Program-made: the position numbers and the translations under genes
The notes under the pieces: model-generated
Told to the model about the DNA's origin: nothing
What the model saw: the letters and a program-made list of their open reading frames with translations, nothing else
Databases searched by the model: none
In this document: in pieces, positions 45,156 through 54,700 of the stretch
Position numbering within the stretch: position 1 is the first letter of the stretch
Layout of the letters: each line of letters opens with the position of its first letter
Source of the DNA: Mycobacterium saskatchewanense
GTDB taxonomy: Bacteria; Actinomycetota; Actinomycetes; Mycobacteriales; Mycobacteriaceae
Reading direction: 5' to 3'
Assembly (NCBI RefSeq): GCF_010729105.1
Contig: NZ_AP022573.1
Coordinates: 4,092,001 to 4,156,000, forward strand
Length of the DNA stretch: 64,000 nt

Positions 45156-47006
45156 ATGCGGCTGGTCTGGCTGAACGTTGCCGATCTCATAGCCCGGGCC
45201 GGTGGGGATCCCTGGGAGATGGACCGGAGCCTGCAGGCCGGCAACCCGTCGCAGATCTCGAGCCTGGCCGAGGCCTTTCACGGGGCAGGGCGGCACACCG
45301 CGGAGGCCGACCACGCCTTCGAGCAGGCACGGAAGCGCTTCGACGCGGCCTGGAACCATCGGAATGGCGACCACCCGATCAACGACTCGGCCGAGGTGCA
45401 ACGGGTGATGAAATCGCTGGGTGCGCAGTCCGGGCGGTTACCCAAGATCGGCGCCGACCTGGAAAACATTGCGGCCGCGTTGGCCGAGGCGCAAAAGGCC
45501 GGAGCCGGGGAAATCGCCACGTTGGAACGGCAACTCCAGCTACTCGACAAACTCGTCGGCGCGGCGATGCAGGACTTGCGGGATCCCGGTCTCGACGCGA
45601 AATCCAGAAATGAGCTGCAGTCGTTGATCAACGACGCCAAGGCCGACGCCGCCGACGACACCAGGGCCGCTGTTGACCAGTTGCAGTCAATTCGCGGCGG
45701 CTACTCGAACACGTTGCTGAGCTCGCTGGGCAATTTGCGCTCCGACGGCTATGACGCGGACATTCTGCGTCAGGTGGACGCGGACACGAGGATCCCTCCG
45801 CCCAACGCCCGTCCCGAGGACGTGCACAGGTGGTGGACGTCGGTGACGCCCGAAGAACGGCAACGCCTCATCGCCGAGCATCCTCAGGAGCTCGGCAACC
45901 TGAACGGGGTCCCCGTCGCCGCGCGCAGTGACGTCAACGAGGCCGTCATGAACGACGACCTGCACCGGGTGGAAGACCTTGCCGGGAAAGGGATTTCCGT
46001 CGACGACATCCTGAGCGACCCCGCCAAGTACGGGCTGTCGCCGAATGCGGTCATGCGTTATACCAACGCCGTTCAGGCGCGGAACGGCCTCAACACGTCG
46101 TCCAAGGCCGAGGATGCGTTCGGTCGGCATCCGCCGGTGTATCTGCTCAGGTATCGGCCGGATGCCTTCGGCGGCGAGGGATCCGCCGCGATCGCGATGG
46201 GCAATCCCGACATCGCCGAGAACACGGCGGTCGTGGTCAAGGGGCTGGGCAGCGGCGTGCGTGAAGGAACGCTGTCCAACCCGGACGGTGTGCGCCTGTA
46301 CCAGGAGTCGGCCCGCGCCGACTGGAACAAGCAGACCTCGGTGATCATGTGGGTGGGCTACGACGCCCCCAACGCCTGGTACGACCCGGGCCTGTGGGAA
46401 CCGAACATGGCCCGCACCGGGGGCCAGTTGCTGGCCGCCGACGTCAACGCGCTGCCGGTCACCCACCTGGGCGCCCCGTCCCACCTAACGGTGGTCGGCC
46501 ACTCCTACGGGTCCACCGTGGTCTCCGACGCGGCGGCCGGTTTCGGCATGCACGCCAACGACGTGGTGCTGGTCGGTTCGCCCGGCACGGACCTGGCCCA
46601 CTCCGCGGCCGACTTTCACCTGGGGCCGGGCGGGCACCTTTATGTGGGCGCGGCGTCCGGGGACTCGGTCACGTGGTCCCCCAACGGTTATGGGCCGGGA
46701 GCGGTGGGGCCGAGGCTGGTCGGGCTCGGCGACGACCCGTCCGTGGACGGGTTCGGCGCCACCCGCTTCAAAGCCGAGAACCCGCCGTACACCGCCAACC
46801 CGATCTACGACCATTCGCATTACTTCGACGACGGCTCGGAGTCGCTGTTCAGCATGGGCGACGTGGTTTCCGGGCACGGCGACGCCCTGCAGCACGACGG
46901 CATGACCGCGCACCATCGCGGCGAATACGGTGTGCCGCAGTGGGTCGACCCCGAAGCCGTGCGCGAAGCGACCCTCGGCCACCGCCACGGCGGGGCGACC
47001 GGATGA
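45156..47006 (+). CDS. DUF1023 alpha/beta hydrolase with helical N-terminal domain
   Basis: This 616-residue protein has an N-terminal coiled helical region (about 30-190, ESX WXG-like spacing of helices) and a C-terminal DUF1023 hydrolase with nucleophile elbow VVGHSYGSTV (about 450), a TADVNAL-like region and late HSHYFDDGS. No signal peptide is visible. Relatives in mycobacteria are often next to small lipoproteins, as here. ATG 45156 (MRLVWLNVADLIARAGGDP) is preferred to 45108, as family members start with similar residues. Likely a lipase/esterase; the substrate is unknown. Confidence 0.8.
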   Translation: MRLVWLNVADLIARAGGDPWEMDRSLQAGNPSQISSLAEAFHGAGRHTAEADHAFEQARKRFDAAWNHRNGDHPINDSAEVQRVMKSLGAQSGRLPKIGADLENIAAALAEAQKAGAGEIATLERQLQLLDKLVGAAMQDLRDPGLDAKSRNELQSLINDAKADAADDTRAAVDQLQSIRGGYSNTLLSSLGNLRSDGYDADILRQVDADTRIPPPNARPEDVHRWWTSVTPEERQRLIAEHPQELGNLNGVPVAARSDVNEAVMNDDLHRVEDLAGKGISVDDILSDPAKYGLSPNAVMRYTNAVQARNGLNTSSKAEDAFGRHPPVYLLRYRPDAFGGEGSAAIAMGNPDIAENTAVVVKGLGSGVREGTLSNPDGVRLYQESARADWNKQTSVIMWVGYDAPNAWYDPGLWEPNMARTGGQLLAADVNALPVTHLGAPSHLTVVGHSYGSTVVSDAAAGFGMHANDVVLVGSPGTDLAHSAADFHLGPGGHLYVGAASGDSVTWSPNGYGPGAVGPRLVGLGDDPSVDGFGATRFKAENPPYTANPIYDHSHYFDDGSESLFSMGDVVSGHGDALQHDGMTAHHRGEYGVPQWVDPEAVREATLGHRHGGATG

Positions 47007-47039
47007 CTTTGAGCCAAGACCAGCGGAAGGAAGTGACGA

Positions 47040-47561
47040 GTGTGGACCTTCTTGGCGAGGACCGCCTTTTTCGCGTCGATCATCGGCCTGATCGTGAGCG
47101 GATGCTCTGAGACGGTGAGCCACCCCCTTTCGCCCATGCAGGCACGCGCTCAAGTCCTCGATGCCTCCCGCGACGTCGTGCGGGCGCTGCACGCCGAGGT
47201 GACCGAGGCGAACTTCAGCTTCGAATCGTGTAATGACCAGGGGGAGGCGCCCTTTCGGGGCGTCGTCGATCTGTCGTTCTGGATGCCCAACGTCCCTCAC
47301 GATCAGCCCGCCGACCCGCAGGCCGTGGTCAGGGGGCTGGTCGCCGACGGTTGGAGCACCGATTCGGAGTTCGTGTCCCACGGGCAGACGCTGAAGAAGA
47401 ACGGCGTCAACATCATCCTCACGGTCGCGCCGCAGCCGCCCCCGTCGATCACCCTGATCCGGCACGTCGGCGTCAAAGTCGACGGCGAATGCCGCGACAC
47501 GTCCGACCACCGGACCGACGGCTCCACCGGGCCCGTCGACGTCCGCAAGGACATCGGGTGA
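47040..47561 (+). CDS. Putative lipoprotein
   Basis: This 173-residue protein has a signal peptide and lipobox (LIVSGC, Cys about 22), then a soluble domain of about 150 residues containing two more cysteines (SFESCNDQG, VDGECRD). GGAAGGAAG precedes the GTG at 47040. It follows the DUF1023 hydrolase by 33 bases and overlaps the VanY gene by 4 bases (GTGA). It is probably a surface partner of one of them; function unknown. Confidence 0.8.
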   Translation: MWTFLARTAFFASIIGLIVSGCSETVSHPLSPMQARAQVLDASRDVVRALHAEVTEANFSFESCNDQGEAPFRGVVDLSFWMPNVPHDQPADPQAVVRGLVADGWSTDSEFVSHGQTLKKNGVNIILTVAPQPPPSITLIRHVGVKVDGECRDTSDHRTDGSTGPVDVRKDIG

Positions 47562-48118
47562 CGGAAGTGCGAATCGGCTGGGTCCTGGCGGTGGTCGCGG
47601 CCCTGTCTTTGGCGGCTGCGCCCGGCCCGGCGGGAGTCATGCTCGCCGACCACTCCGTGCCCTTGGATCCCGCCACCGAACCGGGCGATGGATCGCTGCC
47701 CGACGGACGCCCGCTGAGCCCGTTCGACGTCGCGAACCCGGCGATCGGGCGCCTCGATCCGGCGTTGTTGAGCGCCATCCAAAACGCCGCCACCGCGGCC
47801 GGCGCGCAAGGCATCACGATGACCATCACGTCGGGCTGGCGGTCGCCCGCGCTGCAACAGCGATTGCTCGACGAGGCCGTGCGTACCTACGGCAGCATGG
47901 CCGCGGCGCGCCAATACGTGCAGACGCCGGCGGCGTCCAAACACGTCGTGGGCGAGGCGGTCGACGTCGGCGGCGCGGGCGCCGACCAGTGGCTCACCGC
48001 CAACGGGCCCCGCTTCGGGCTGTGCCGGATCTACGCCAACGAGCCGTGGCACTTCGAGCTGGTCGCGGACGCGGCCGGGAACTGCCCGGCCCTGCTGCCC
48101 AACGCGGCGGGGCAGTAG
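47558..48118 (+). CDS. Exported D-alanyl-D-alanine carboxypeptidase (VanY/M15B)
   Basis: This 186-residue protein has an N-terminal signal (about 1-30) and a peptidase M15B fold: SKHVVGEAVD (SxHxxGxAxD zinc motif) and EPWHFEL with the third zinc ligand. It should trim the terminal D-Ala of peptidoglycan stem peptides. The start GTG overlaps the lipoprotein stop, so they are translated together. A late cysteine pair (LCRIYA...NCPALL) may be structural. Confidence 0.87.
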   Translation: MTEVRIGWVLAVVAALSLAAAPGPAGVMLADHSVPLDPATEPGDGSLPDGRPLSPFDVANPAIGRLDPALLSAIQNAATAAGAQGITMTITSGWRSPALQQRLLDEAVRTYGSMAAARQYVQTPAASKHVVGEAVDVGGAGADQWLTANGPRFGLCRIYANEPWHFELVADAAGNCPALLPNAAGQ

Positions 48119-48210
48119 GACGCTCGGGTCTGTTTCGGCGTCGGCCCGAGTGCAGCCGATGGCGGGCATCGGAAGACCACGCGTGCAGAAACCTTGTGTG
48201 TTATGCAAAT

Positions 48211-48221
48211 CACACGATGTG
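48211..48221. promoter_or_regulatory. Short palindrome, candidate TetR operator
   Basis: CACA-CGA-TGTG lies immediately upstream of the -10 hexamer TACACT (48225-48230) of the TetR gene, with extra GTGTG/CACAC copies further left. The position fits autorepression. Confidence 0.45.
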
Positions 48222-48224
48222 CGT

Positions 48225-48230
48225 TACACT
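48225..48230 (+). promoter_or_regulatory. -10 hexamer for leaderless TetR mRNA
   Basis: TACACT lies 6 bases before GTG 48237; no Shine-Dalgarno is present. Confidence 0.6.
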
Positions 48231-48236
48231 CCCCCG

Positions 48237-48905
48237 GTGGCGCAACTAACGTTCCAGCGCGCTCGCACCGAGGAAGAGAAGCGCCAACGTGCGGAGGCCC
48301 TCGTGGAAGCCGCACGCTCGCTGGCAATGGAAACGGGCGTCGCGTCGGTCACCCTGACCGCGGTCGCCAGCCGCGTCGGAATTCACTATTCGGCGGTACG
48401 CCGCTACTTCACCTCGTACAAGGAAGTCCTGCTGCGTCTGTCCGCCGAGGGCTGGGTGCGGTGGTCCAATACCGTGTCGGAGAAGCTGGCCGAGCCCGGT
48501 GCGAAGTCGCCCTCGCGCATCGCCGAGACATTGGCCGAAGCCCTGGCCGAAGACCCATTGTTCTGCGACCTGCTTGCCAACCTGCACCTGCACCTGGAAC
48601 ACGAGGTGAACGCCGAGCGGGTCGTCGAGGTCAGGCGGATCAGCACCGCGGCCACACTCTCGCTGGCCGATTCGATCGCATGCGCGCTGCCCGAACTCGG
48701 ACGATCGGGCTCGCTGGACATCCTGCTGGCCGCTTACTCGCTGGCGGCGACGCTGTGGCAAGTCGCGAACCCGCCGGAGCACCTGACCCACATCTATGCC
48801 GAGGAGCCCGAAGTGGTTCCGCCCGAGTGGAATCTGGACTTCGCGACCGCCCTCACCCGCCTGCTGACGGCCACCTGCATCGGCCTGATCTCGGAATCCT
48901 CATGA
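48237..48905 (+). CDS. TetR-family regulator of the mmpS-mmpL operon
   Basis: This 222-residue regulator has an N-terminal TetR HTH (about 29-70: GVASVTLTAVASRVGIHYSAVRRYFTSYKEVLL). The C-terminal domain is helical and of unknown ligand. GTG 48237 is supported by the leaderless promoter; the frame extends to 48150 but that part includes the promoter. It lies 97 bases upstream of mmpS in the same direction, so it probably controls the exporter and itself. Confidence 0.86.
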   Translation: MAQLTFQRARTEEEKRQRAEALVEAARSLAMETGVASVTLTAVASRVGIHYSAVRRYFTSYKEVLLRLSAEGWVRWSNTVSEKLAEPGAKSPSRIAETLAEALAEDPLFCDLLANLHLHLEHEVNAERVVEVRRISTAATLSLADSIACALPELGRSGSLDILLAAYSLAATLWQVANPPEHLTHIYAEEPEVVPPEWNLDFATALTRLLTATCIGLISESS

Positions 48906-49002
48906 ACTCAGGAAGGAGGCCGGAGCGCTTTGGCTTGGCGAACTGCAACCGGTGAAGACGGTTCCGAAGTCTTCGAGCGCTCGGGAAGGACGTTAAGCGC
49001 CC

Positions 49003-49551
49003 GTGACGACGACTGAGCCACGGACCGAGCCGCTGACGAAGCAGGGCTCCGCGGGCAGCGAGGGCAACAAGGTCGGCCCGAAGCGTGCTGGGAAAAAGGG
49101 CTTTCTGGGGCGTTTTTGGCTGGTGCTCACGATCGCAGCTGTCGTCGCGGTGTCGGGATTCGTCGTATACCGATTGCACGGCGTCTTCGGCGTTCACAGC
49201 GGTTCGTTCGGTGGCGGCACGTCGGGAGAGGTTCTCGACCAGTTCAACGCCAAGACGATCACGCTCGAGGTCTGGGGCTCACCGGGCAGCACGGCGACCA
49301 TCAACTACCTCGACGAAAACTCCCATCCGCAGCAGGCACTGAACGTGCCCTTGCCCTGGAGCATAGTTTTGAGTTCAACGAAGCCCGGCATCCCGGCAAA
49401 CCTGGTGGCGCAAGGAGACGGCAGTTGGATCGCCTGCCGATTCGTCGTGAACAACCACGACGGCCACGGTGACGTCATCAAGGCTCCGAATCGGTCAGAT
49501 TCCAACGAGACCGTGAACCCCTTCGTCTACTGCCTGGACAAGTCCGCATGA
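49003..49551 (+). CDS. mmpS: MmpS-family accessory protein
   Basis: This 182-residue protein has a cytosolic N-terminus, one membrane helix (about 38-58, [21 protein letters not shown]) and a periplasmic beta domain with the MmpS motif [22 protein letters not shown] cysteine pair is likely (IACRF, VYCLD). MmpS proteins work with the adjacent MmpL exporter. It overlaps mmpL by 4 bases (ATGA). Confidence 0.9.
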   Translation: MTTTEPRTEPLTKQGSAGSEGNKVGPKRAGKKGFLGRFWLVLTIAAVVAVSGFVVYRLHGVFGVHSGSFGGGTSGEVLDQFNAKTITLEVWGSPGSTATINYLDENSHPQQALNVPLPWSIVLSSTKPGIPANLVAQGDGSWIACRFVVNNHDGHGDVIKAPNRSDSNETVNPFVYCLDKSA

Positions 49552-52478
49552 GCGAGCCGAGCGAGGCTCCGCCGCGCGTCGACCAGCCGCTGATCCCGCC
49601 GTTCCTGCCGCGGATGATCCACCGGCTGGCGCTGCCGATCGTCCTGGTGTGGTTGGGCATCGTCTTTGTCACCAACACCGTGGCCCCGCAGCTGGAGACC
49701 GTCGCCAAAAATCACTCGGTGTCGATGAGTCCGACTGACGCGGCATCCTTTCAGTCGATGATGAAGGTCGGATCGACGTTCAAAGAGTTCGATTCCGACA
49801 GCTCGGCGATGATCTTGCTCGAGGGTGACAAGCCGCTCGGAGCGGACGCCCATCGCTATTACGACGAGATCGTCAGGCGCCTTGAGCAAGACAAGAAACA
49901 CGTTCAGCACGTCCAGGATTTCTGGAGCGATCCGCTGACCGCCGCGGGTTCCCAGAGCCACGACCAGAAGGCCGCCTACGTCCAGGTCTACCTCGCCGGC
50001 AACATGGGCGGCGGCCTATCCGCTGAGTCCTCCGACGCCGTCCGCAAGATCGTCAACTCGGTGCCCGCCCCGCCGGGCATCAAGGCGTACGTCACCGGCG
50101 CGGGTCCGTTGTTTGCCGACCAGTCCCACGCGGGCGAGAAGGGCGTCGCAATAGTCACCCTGGTCACGATCCTGGTGATCTTTGTCATGCTGCTCTTCGT
50201 CTATCGCTCGCTCGTCACCGTCCTGGCCGTGCTGTTCATGGTCTTCGTCGAATTGGCCGCAGCCCGAGGCGTCGTTGCCTTGCTGGCCAACTACGAGATC
50301 ATCGGACTCTCCACGTTCGCCAACAACTTGTTGGTGTTGATGGCGATCGCCGCCGGAACGGACTACGCGATTTTCGTGGTGGGCCGCTACCACGAGGCGC
50401 GCGGTCTGGGGGAGTCTCGCGAACAAGCCTTCTACACCATGTTCCATAGCACCGCGCATGTCGTGCTCGGGTCGGGCCTGACCATCGCCGGCGCGATGTA
50501 CTGCCTGAGCTTCTGCCGGTTGCCGTATTTCCAGTCCTTGGGGGCACCGTGCGCCGTCGGCATGTTGGTCGCGGTGCTCGCGGCGTTGACCCTGGGCCCT
50601 GCGGTGCTGACCGTCGCGTCATTCTTCAAGCTCCTGGATCCGAAGCGAAAGCTGCAGACTCGGAACTGGCGCCGGATCGGCACGGCGATCGTCCGCTGGC
50701 CCGCGCCGGTTCTCGCGGTGACCATCGCGGTCGCATTGGTCGGTCTACTCGCCCTGCCCGGATACAAGACGGACTACGACCAGCGCCACTTCCTGCCGGC
50801 GGACACCCCGGCCAACGTCGGTTATGCCGCCGCGGACCGGCACTTCGACCAGGCCCGGCTCAATCCCGAGCTGTTGATGATCGAGACCGATCACGACCTG
50901 CGTAACCCGGCCGATTTCCTGATCCTGGACAAGGTCGCCAAGGCGGTCTTCCACATCCCCGGCATCGGCCGGGTGCAGACCATCACCCGGCCATTGGGCA
51001 CGCCGCTCGACCACAGCACCCTCGGTTTCCAGATGGGCGCACAAGCCGCGGGGCGGATCCAGACCCAGCACTATCAAGACGAGCAGGCGGCGAACCTGCT
51101 CAAGCAGGCGGACGAGCTGCGCAAGACGATGGCGACGCTGCACGAGCAGATGCAGGTGACCCAGGATCTCAGTAACACCACGCACGAAACCACCAGGCTC
51201 ACCAAAGAAACCGTGCAGATCACCGAATCGTTGCGCGACGACATCGCCAACTTCGACGACTTCTTCCGGCCGATCCGCAGCTACTTCTACTGGGAGAGGC
51301 ACTGCTACGACATCCCCGTCTGCTGGGCGATCCGGTCGATTTTCAACGCGCTCGACGGCATCGACCAGGTGGCCCAGAACATCGTGAACCTCAGCGCGAA
51401 CCTCGACAAGTTGGATCAGATCCAGCCGAAGCTGGTGGCGCTCATACCGCCGCAGATCGAGAGTCAGCAGCGCAACCTCGACACCATCATGTCGAACTAC
51501 GCGACCACCATGGGTCTCAACGAACAGGCCAGAGCGCAGTCCGACAATGCCACCGCCCAGGGCGATGCCTTCGACAAAGCGAAGAACGACGACACGTTCT
51601 ACCTTCCGCCGGAGGCGTTCAAGAGCCCGGATTTCGCGCGGGGTCTCAAGCAGTTCATCTCGCCGGACGGACACGCAGTTCGGTTGATCATCTCCCATGA
51701 AGGCGACCCGGCGACTCCTGAAGGCATCAACCACATCGAACCGATCAAGCAGGCCGTGCACGAGGCGATCAAGGGCACCCCCTGGGAGGGCGCCAAGGTC
51801 TACCTCGGCGGCACCGCCGCGACGTACAAAGACATGCACGACGGCTCCAACATCGACCTGATGATCGCCGGAATTGCCGCGGCCACACTGATTTTCATCA
51901 TCATGCTGGTGATCACCCGAAGCGTCGTGGCGGCATTTGTGATCGTCGGTACGGTGTTGCTGTCGTTGGGCGCCTCGTTCGGACTCTCTGTGCTCCTATG
52001 GCAGTACATCCTGGGCATGAAGTTGCACTGGATGGTGCTGGCGATGGCGATCATCCTGCTGCTGGCGGTCGGCTCCGACTACAACCTGCTGTTGATATCG
52101 CGGTTCAAGGAGGAAATCCACGCCGGGCTCAAAACGGGGACGATCCGCGCGATGGCCGGTTCGGGATCGGTGGTGACCTCCGCCGGTCTGGTGTTCGCCG
52201 CGACCATGGCCACGTTCACGTTCAGCCCGCTGCTGATCATGGCCCAGGTGGGTACGACGATCGCGCTGGGTTTGCTGTTCGACACCTTGATCGTGCGGTC
52301 GTTCATGACACCGTCGCTGGCCACGCTGCTCGGACGCTGGTTCTGGTGGCCGCAGCATGTGCGTCCACGGCCGGCCAGCACCATGCTGCGACCGTACGGA
52401 CCGCGTCCGGCTGTGCGCGAATTGCTCCTCAAGAACGTCGAGGAACGCCCGGCGGGCGGACTGGTACAGCCGCGCTGA
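49548..52478 (+). CDS. mmpL: MmpL-family RND exporter
   Basis: This 976-residue RND transporter has twelve predicted membrane helices and two Asp-Tyr proton-relay pairs, GTDYAIF (about 270) and GSDYNLL (about 842). The second periplasmic domain contains a long helical insertion (about 500-660) typical of the MmpL4/MmpL5 type that, with MmpS, exports siderophores or drugs. The exact cargo cannot be read from the sequence. It is last in a TetR-mmpS-mmpL locus; the integrated element begins 58 bases after its stop. Confidence 0.9.
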   Translation: MSEPSEAPPRVDQPLIPPFLPRMIHRLALPIVLVWLGIVFVTNTVAPQLETVAKNHSVSMSPTDAASFQSMMKVGSTFKEFDSDSSAMILLEGDKPLGADAHRYYDEIVRRLEQDKKHVQHVQDFWSDPLTAAGSQSHDQKAAYVQVYLAGNMGGGLSAESSDAVRKIVNSVPAPPGIKAYVTGAGPLFADQSHAGEKGVAIVTLVTILVIFVMLLFVYRSLVTVLAVLFMVFVELAAARGVVALLANYEIIGLSTFANNLLVLMAIAAGTDYAIFVVGRYHEARGLGESREQAFYTMFHSTAHVVLGSGLTIAGAMYCLSFCRLPYFQSLGAPCAVGMLVAVLAALTLGPAVLTVASFFKLLDPKRKLQTRNWRRIGTAIVRWPAPVLAVTIAVALVGLLALPGYKTDYDQRHFLPADTPANVGYAAADRHFDQARLNPELLMIETDHDLRNPADFLILDKVAKAVFHIPGIGRVQTITRPLGTPLDHSTLGFQMGAQAAGRIQTQHYQDEQAANLLKQADELRKTMATLHEQMQVTQDLSNTTHETTRLTKETVQITESLRDDIANFDDFFRPIRSYFYWERHCYDIPVCWAIRSIFNALDGIDQVAQNIVNLSANLDKLDQIQPKLVALIPPQIESQQRNLDTIMSNYATTMGLNEQARAQSDNATAQGDAFDKAKNDDTFYLPPEAFKSPDFARGLKQFISPDGHAVRLIISHEGDPATPEGINHIEPIKQAVHEAIKGTPWEGAKVYLGGTAATYKDMHDGSNIDLMIAGIAAATLIFIIMLVITRSVVAAFVIVGTVLLSLGASFGLSVLLWQYILGMKLHWMVLAMAIILLLAVGSDYNLLLISRFKEEIHAGLKTGTIRAMAGSGSVVTSAGLVFAATMATFTFSPLLIMAQVGTTIALGLLFDTLIVRSFMTPSLATLLGRWFWWPQHVRPRPASTMLRPYGPRPAVRELLLKNVEERPAGGLVQPR

Positions 52479-52536
52479 CCTTACGTGGCGCGTGAGTGAC
52501 GAGATGGGTTCGATCAAGCTTCGCGCTGGTCAAACT

Positions 52537-52582
52537 TGGAGCCGATGACGGGAATCGAACCCGCGTATTCAGCTTGGGAAGC
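52537..52582. repeat. Left attachment site (46-bp direct repeat)
   Basis: This is an exact copy of 57721-57766, ending where tRNA identity stops (cc here, tg at the right end). It is a tRNA 3' fragment left by integration and not a functional tRNA. Confidence 0.9.
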
Positions 52583-52668
52583 CCTTTCTGCGCTCGAACG
52601 GGTGAGCGATCGTCGCTGGTCGGCGGGTTGCATCGCGGGCTCGAATACTGCCCCGACCTGCGGTTGCA

Positions 52669-52748
52669 GTACGGGTAAGGGCGCTTTCGGTACGGGTCCG
52701 GGCGGCTGCGGTACGGGTGCGGTCGGGGGTACAGCCGGGGTACCGGGA
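52669..52748 (+). repeat. Phased GTACGGG repeats, candidate integrase arm sites (left)
   Basis: GTACGGG-type motifs occur at 52669, 52690 and 52711, with variants gtacagc at 52730 and gtaccgg at 52740. Spacings are 21, 21, 19 and 10 bases, about two or one helical turns, so all face one side of the DNA. Together with the right-end copies they look like arm-type integrase or excisionase sites. The rest of the 52583-52804 gap shows no gene. Confidence 0.65.
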
Positions 52749-52791
52749 GGACACGCCCGCCGACACGCCGAGTTGTGTCGGTGCCTGCCAA

Positions 52792-52797
52792 TAGGCT
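52792..52797 (+). promoter_or_regulatory. -10 hexamer for the 276-aa orphan gene
   Basis: TAGGCT lies 7 bases before GTG 52805, fitting a leaderless transcript. Confidence 0.55.
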
Positions 52798-52804
52798 GGG
52801 GGTC

Positions 52805-53635
52805 GTGCCTGCGATGAATGACCGCGAACGAGTGGAACGCTTCGTTCTGCGCGCCCGCAGGGTGATGGAGCACTCCTTGGTCCGCGAGCACCAACCGCTA
52901 CTCAACAAGTTGTTGCAGGGAAGCGTCGATGTACGCGTAGAACACAACCTCAAGACCGGAGAAGCCACCCACACGCTAAAACTCGAATTGCCGCCGGAGG
53001 AACTCTTTGAGTCGTTCGCGGCGCGCCTGCGACCGTTTACCTCCGGCAAAGAGCCGGTGTACTGGGCTTCGGTTCTCAACTCGATTGAACGGCTGCTTAG
53101 TCGAGAGACGCGCGCGGAAATTGTTGATATCGACAGCCTGCGCGGGCCATGGAAAGCCGTCGTGGAGGGCACCGGAACCGCCCAGGCGTACTACGTCATG
53201 ACCGAAAGCGGTCAGGTCACGGACTTCAAACTCGCGAACGAGTGGTTGAACTCCGATGCACTGCACACGCAAGTCGCCCAAAACGCGGTCGCCAGAGAGG
53301 TGGACCTGAACGAGCGTTACTACGCAGCGGCCTGTGTGTTTTCGCGTCTCGGCTACTGGGTGGAGTACACCCTGTGCTTCATCGCCTGTCTGCACAATGA
53401 GAGGCTTATTGAGCTTGATTCATCGGCGTTCAACGATCCTGTGGTTGCGGATGGCCGTATTGAGCGCGTGATGGAGATGTACTGCGCGCCTGTTGGCGGT
53501 GCGCCGATGCCGACCGACATCTCCGAGATAGATCTCACCAAGTGGACACCGGTACACGAAGACCCAGAGATCATGCGCCTTATCAAGGGCCGCCAGAACG
53601 AATCCGAAGCAGAACCCGAAGCCGACGCTGGCTAA
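52805..53635 (+). CDS. Orphan 276-aa protein, element cargo
   Basis: This soluble protein (MPAMNDRERVERFVLRARRVMEH...) has no signal peptide or membrane helix. It is rich in charged residues and ends in an acidic tail (NESEAEPEADAG). Central sequence ELPPEELFESFAARLRPFTSG and HNLKTGEATHTLKLELP suggest alpha/beta structure. I recognise no family. Codon use is more A/T-rich than the flanking genome, consistent with transfer. ATG 52814 is an alternative start. It is separate from the recombinase operon and may be a second cargo gene beside the TIR gene. Confidence 0.7.
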   Translation: MPAMNDRERVERFVLRARRVMEHSLVREHQPLLNKLLQGSVDVRVEHNLKTGEATHTLKLELPPEELFESFAARLRPFTSGKEPVYWASVLNSIERLLSRETRAEIVDIDSLRGPWKAVVEGTGTAQAYYVMTESGQVTDFKLANEWLNSDALHTQVAQNAVAREVDLNERYYAAACVFSRLGYWVEYTLCFIACLHNERLIELDSSAFNDPVVADGRIERVMEMYCAPVGGAPMPTDISEIDLTKWTPVHEDPEIMRLIKGRQNESEAEPEADAG

Positions 53636-53779
53636 CGCCCGCGCTTCTTGGTCTGCTTCGCGCTGCTCTTGGCGCGGCGACCGACCTTCGTGTTGCCCTT
53701 CGCGCGGGCCTGCTTGGCGAACTTCGCGCGGGCGGACTTGGCTTTCTTGGTCGTTTCCGCCCCGACGAGAGGAACCGAA

Positions 53780-54022
53780 GTGAGCAGATACCAACCCGGC
53801 GACCGCGTGCGCGTGATCTCGGTGACGCCAGCGGCGGGCCGCGCACCAGCCACAGACCCGGCCCACCCCGACGCGCTGGACTGGAACGGCGACACGCTGA
53901 TCGGCAAGACCGGCACCGTGCTCGATGTGTTCGGAGACCGGCATGCGCGCAACAACGTTCGCCTCGACCACCTCGCGGAGGCCGTGGCCTTCCCCGATGC
54001 TGACTTGGCGCCGCAGCCATGA
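53780..54022 (+). CDS. Small 80-aa protein with KOW/SH3-like sequence
   Basis: This protein starts MSRYQPGDRVRVISVTPA and includes GKTGTVLDVFGDRHARNNVRLDHL, a pattern of small beta-barrels such as KOW or SH3-like folds. GAGAGGAACC precedes the GTG. It overlaps the recombinase gene by 4 bases, so it starts a four-gene recombination operon. Function is unknown; a nucleic-acid-binding accessory role is inference. Confidence 0.6.
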   Translation: MSRYQPGDRVRVISVTPAAGRAPATDPAHPDALDWNGDTLIGKTGTVLDVFGDRHARNNVRLDHLAEAVAFPDADLAPQP

Positions 54023-54700
54023 GCGCGGCACAGAAAGCACACGGCGACTTGATGTTCTGCTACACCCGCGTGAGCACCGAGGAACAGGTGCTCAGCCGCA
54101 ACGGCCTGGAGGCGCAGCGAGCGACCATCGACGCCGAAGCCGAGCGGCGGGGTTGGACCGTGGAGTACCGCACCGACGCGGGCGTGAGTGGGAAGGTGAT
54201 CGGTCCGCAACTGCGAGAAGTGCTGGAGCTATTGGCGTCCGGGCAGGGCGACGGTCTCGTGGTCGCCAAGCTCGACAGGTTGTCGCGTTTCGATAGTCAA
54301 CGCCGCCAACATTATCGAAGCCGCCCAGGCGCAGGGTTGGTCGTTGGTCGTCTTGGACCTCGGTGTAGACCTCACGACGGCGGCGGGCCGCATGGTGGCG
54401 ATGAACCTGGTCAACTTCGCCCAGTACGAGCGCGAACTCATCAGCGAGCGCACAAAGGCGGGTCTGGCGGCGAAGCGCGCACGCGGGGAGCGGTTGGGCC
54501 GTCCACGTCTGGCGAAGCCGGGTGTCGTGCGGCGAATCGTGTTGGACCGCAACGCCGGGTTGAGCTTCGCCAAGATTGCGGCGGCTCTGGAGGCAGAGGG
54601 CATTCTGTCGCCTGCCGGCCGGCCAACCTGGCAGCCGTCCACTGTGCGGCGTATCTACACCAGCGCCACCGCCGCAACAGAAGTGGCAGCGACCGCATGA
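54019..54700 (+). pseudogene. Serine recombinase (resolvase), frameshifted
   Basis: The N-terminal resolvase domain begins MSAAQKAHGDLMFCYTRVSTEEQ with catalytic Ser19 and continues to KLDRLSRF. The frame then breaks at a TTT run at 54288-54290; removing one T restores LSRSIVNAANIIEAAQAQGW and continues through YERELISERTKAGLAAKRARGERLG to a C-terminal HTH (FAKIAAALEAEGILSPAGRPTW) ending at 54700. The rest is intact, so the loss is recent, an assembly error, or a slippage site. It overlaps both neighbouring genes by 4 bases. Confidence 0.82.

Noticed and set aside
52537..52582. Possible second tRNA-Gly
   Set aside because: Only the 3' half is present; the 5' acceptor strand and D-arm are missing, so it is the left attachment site.
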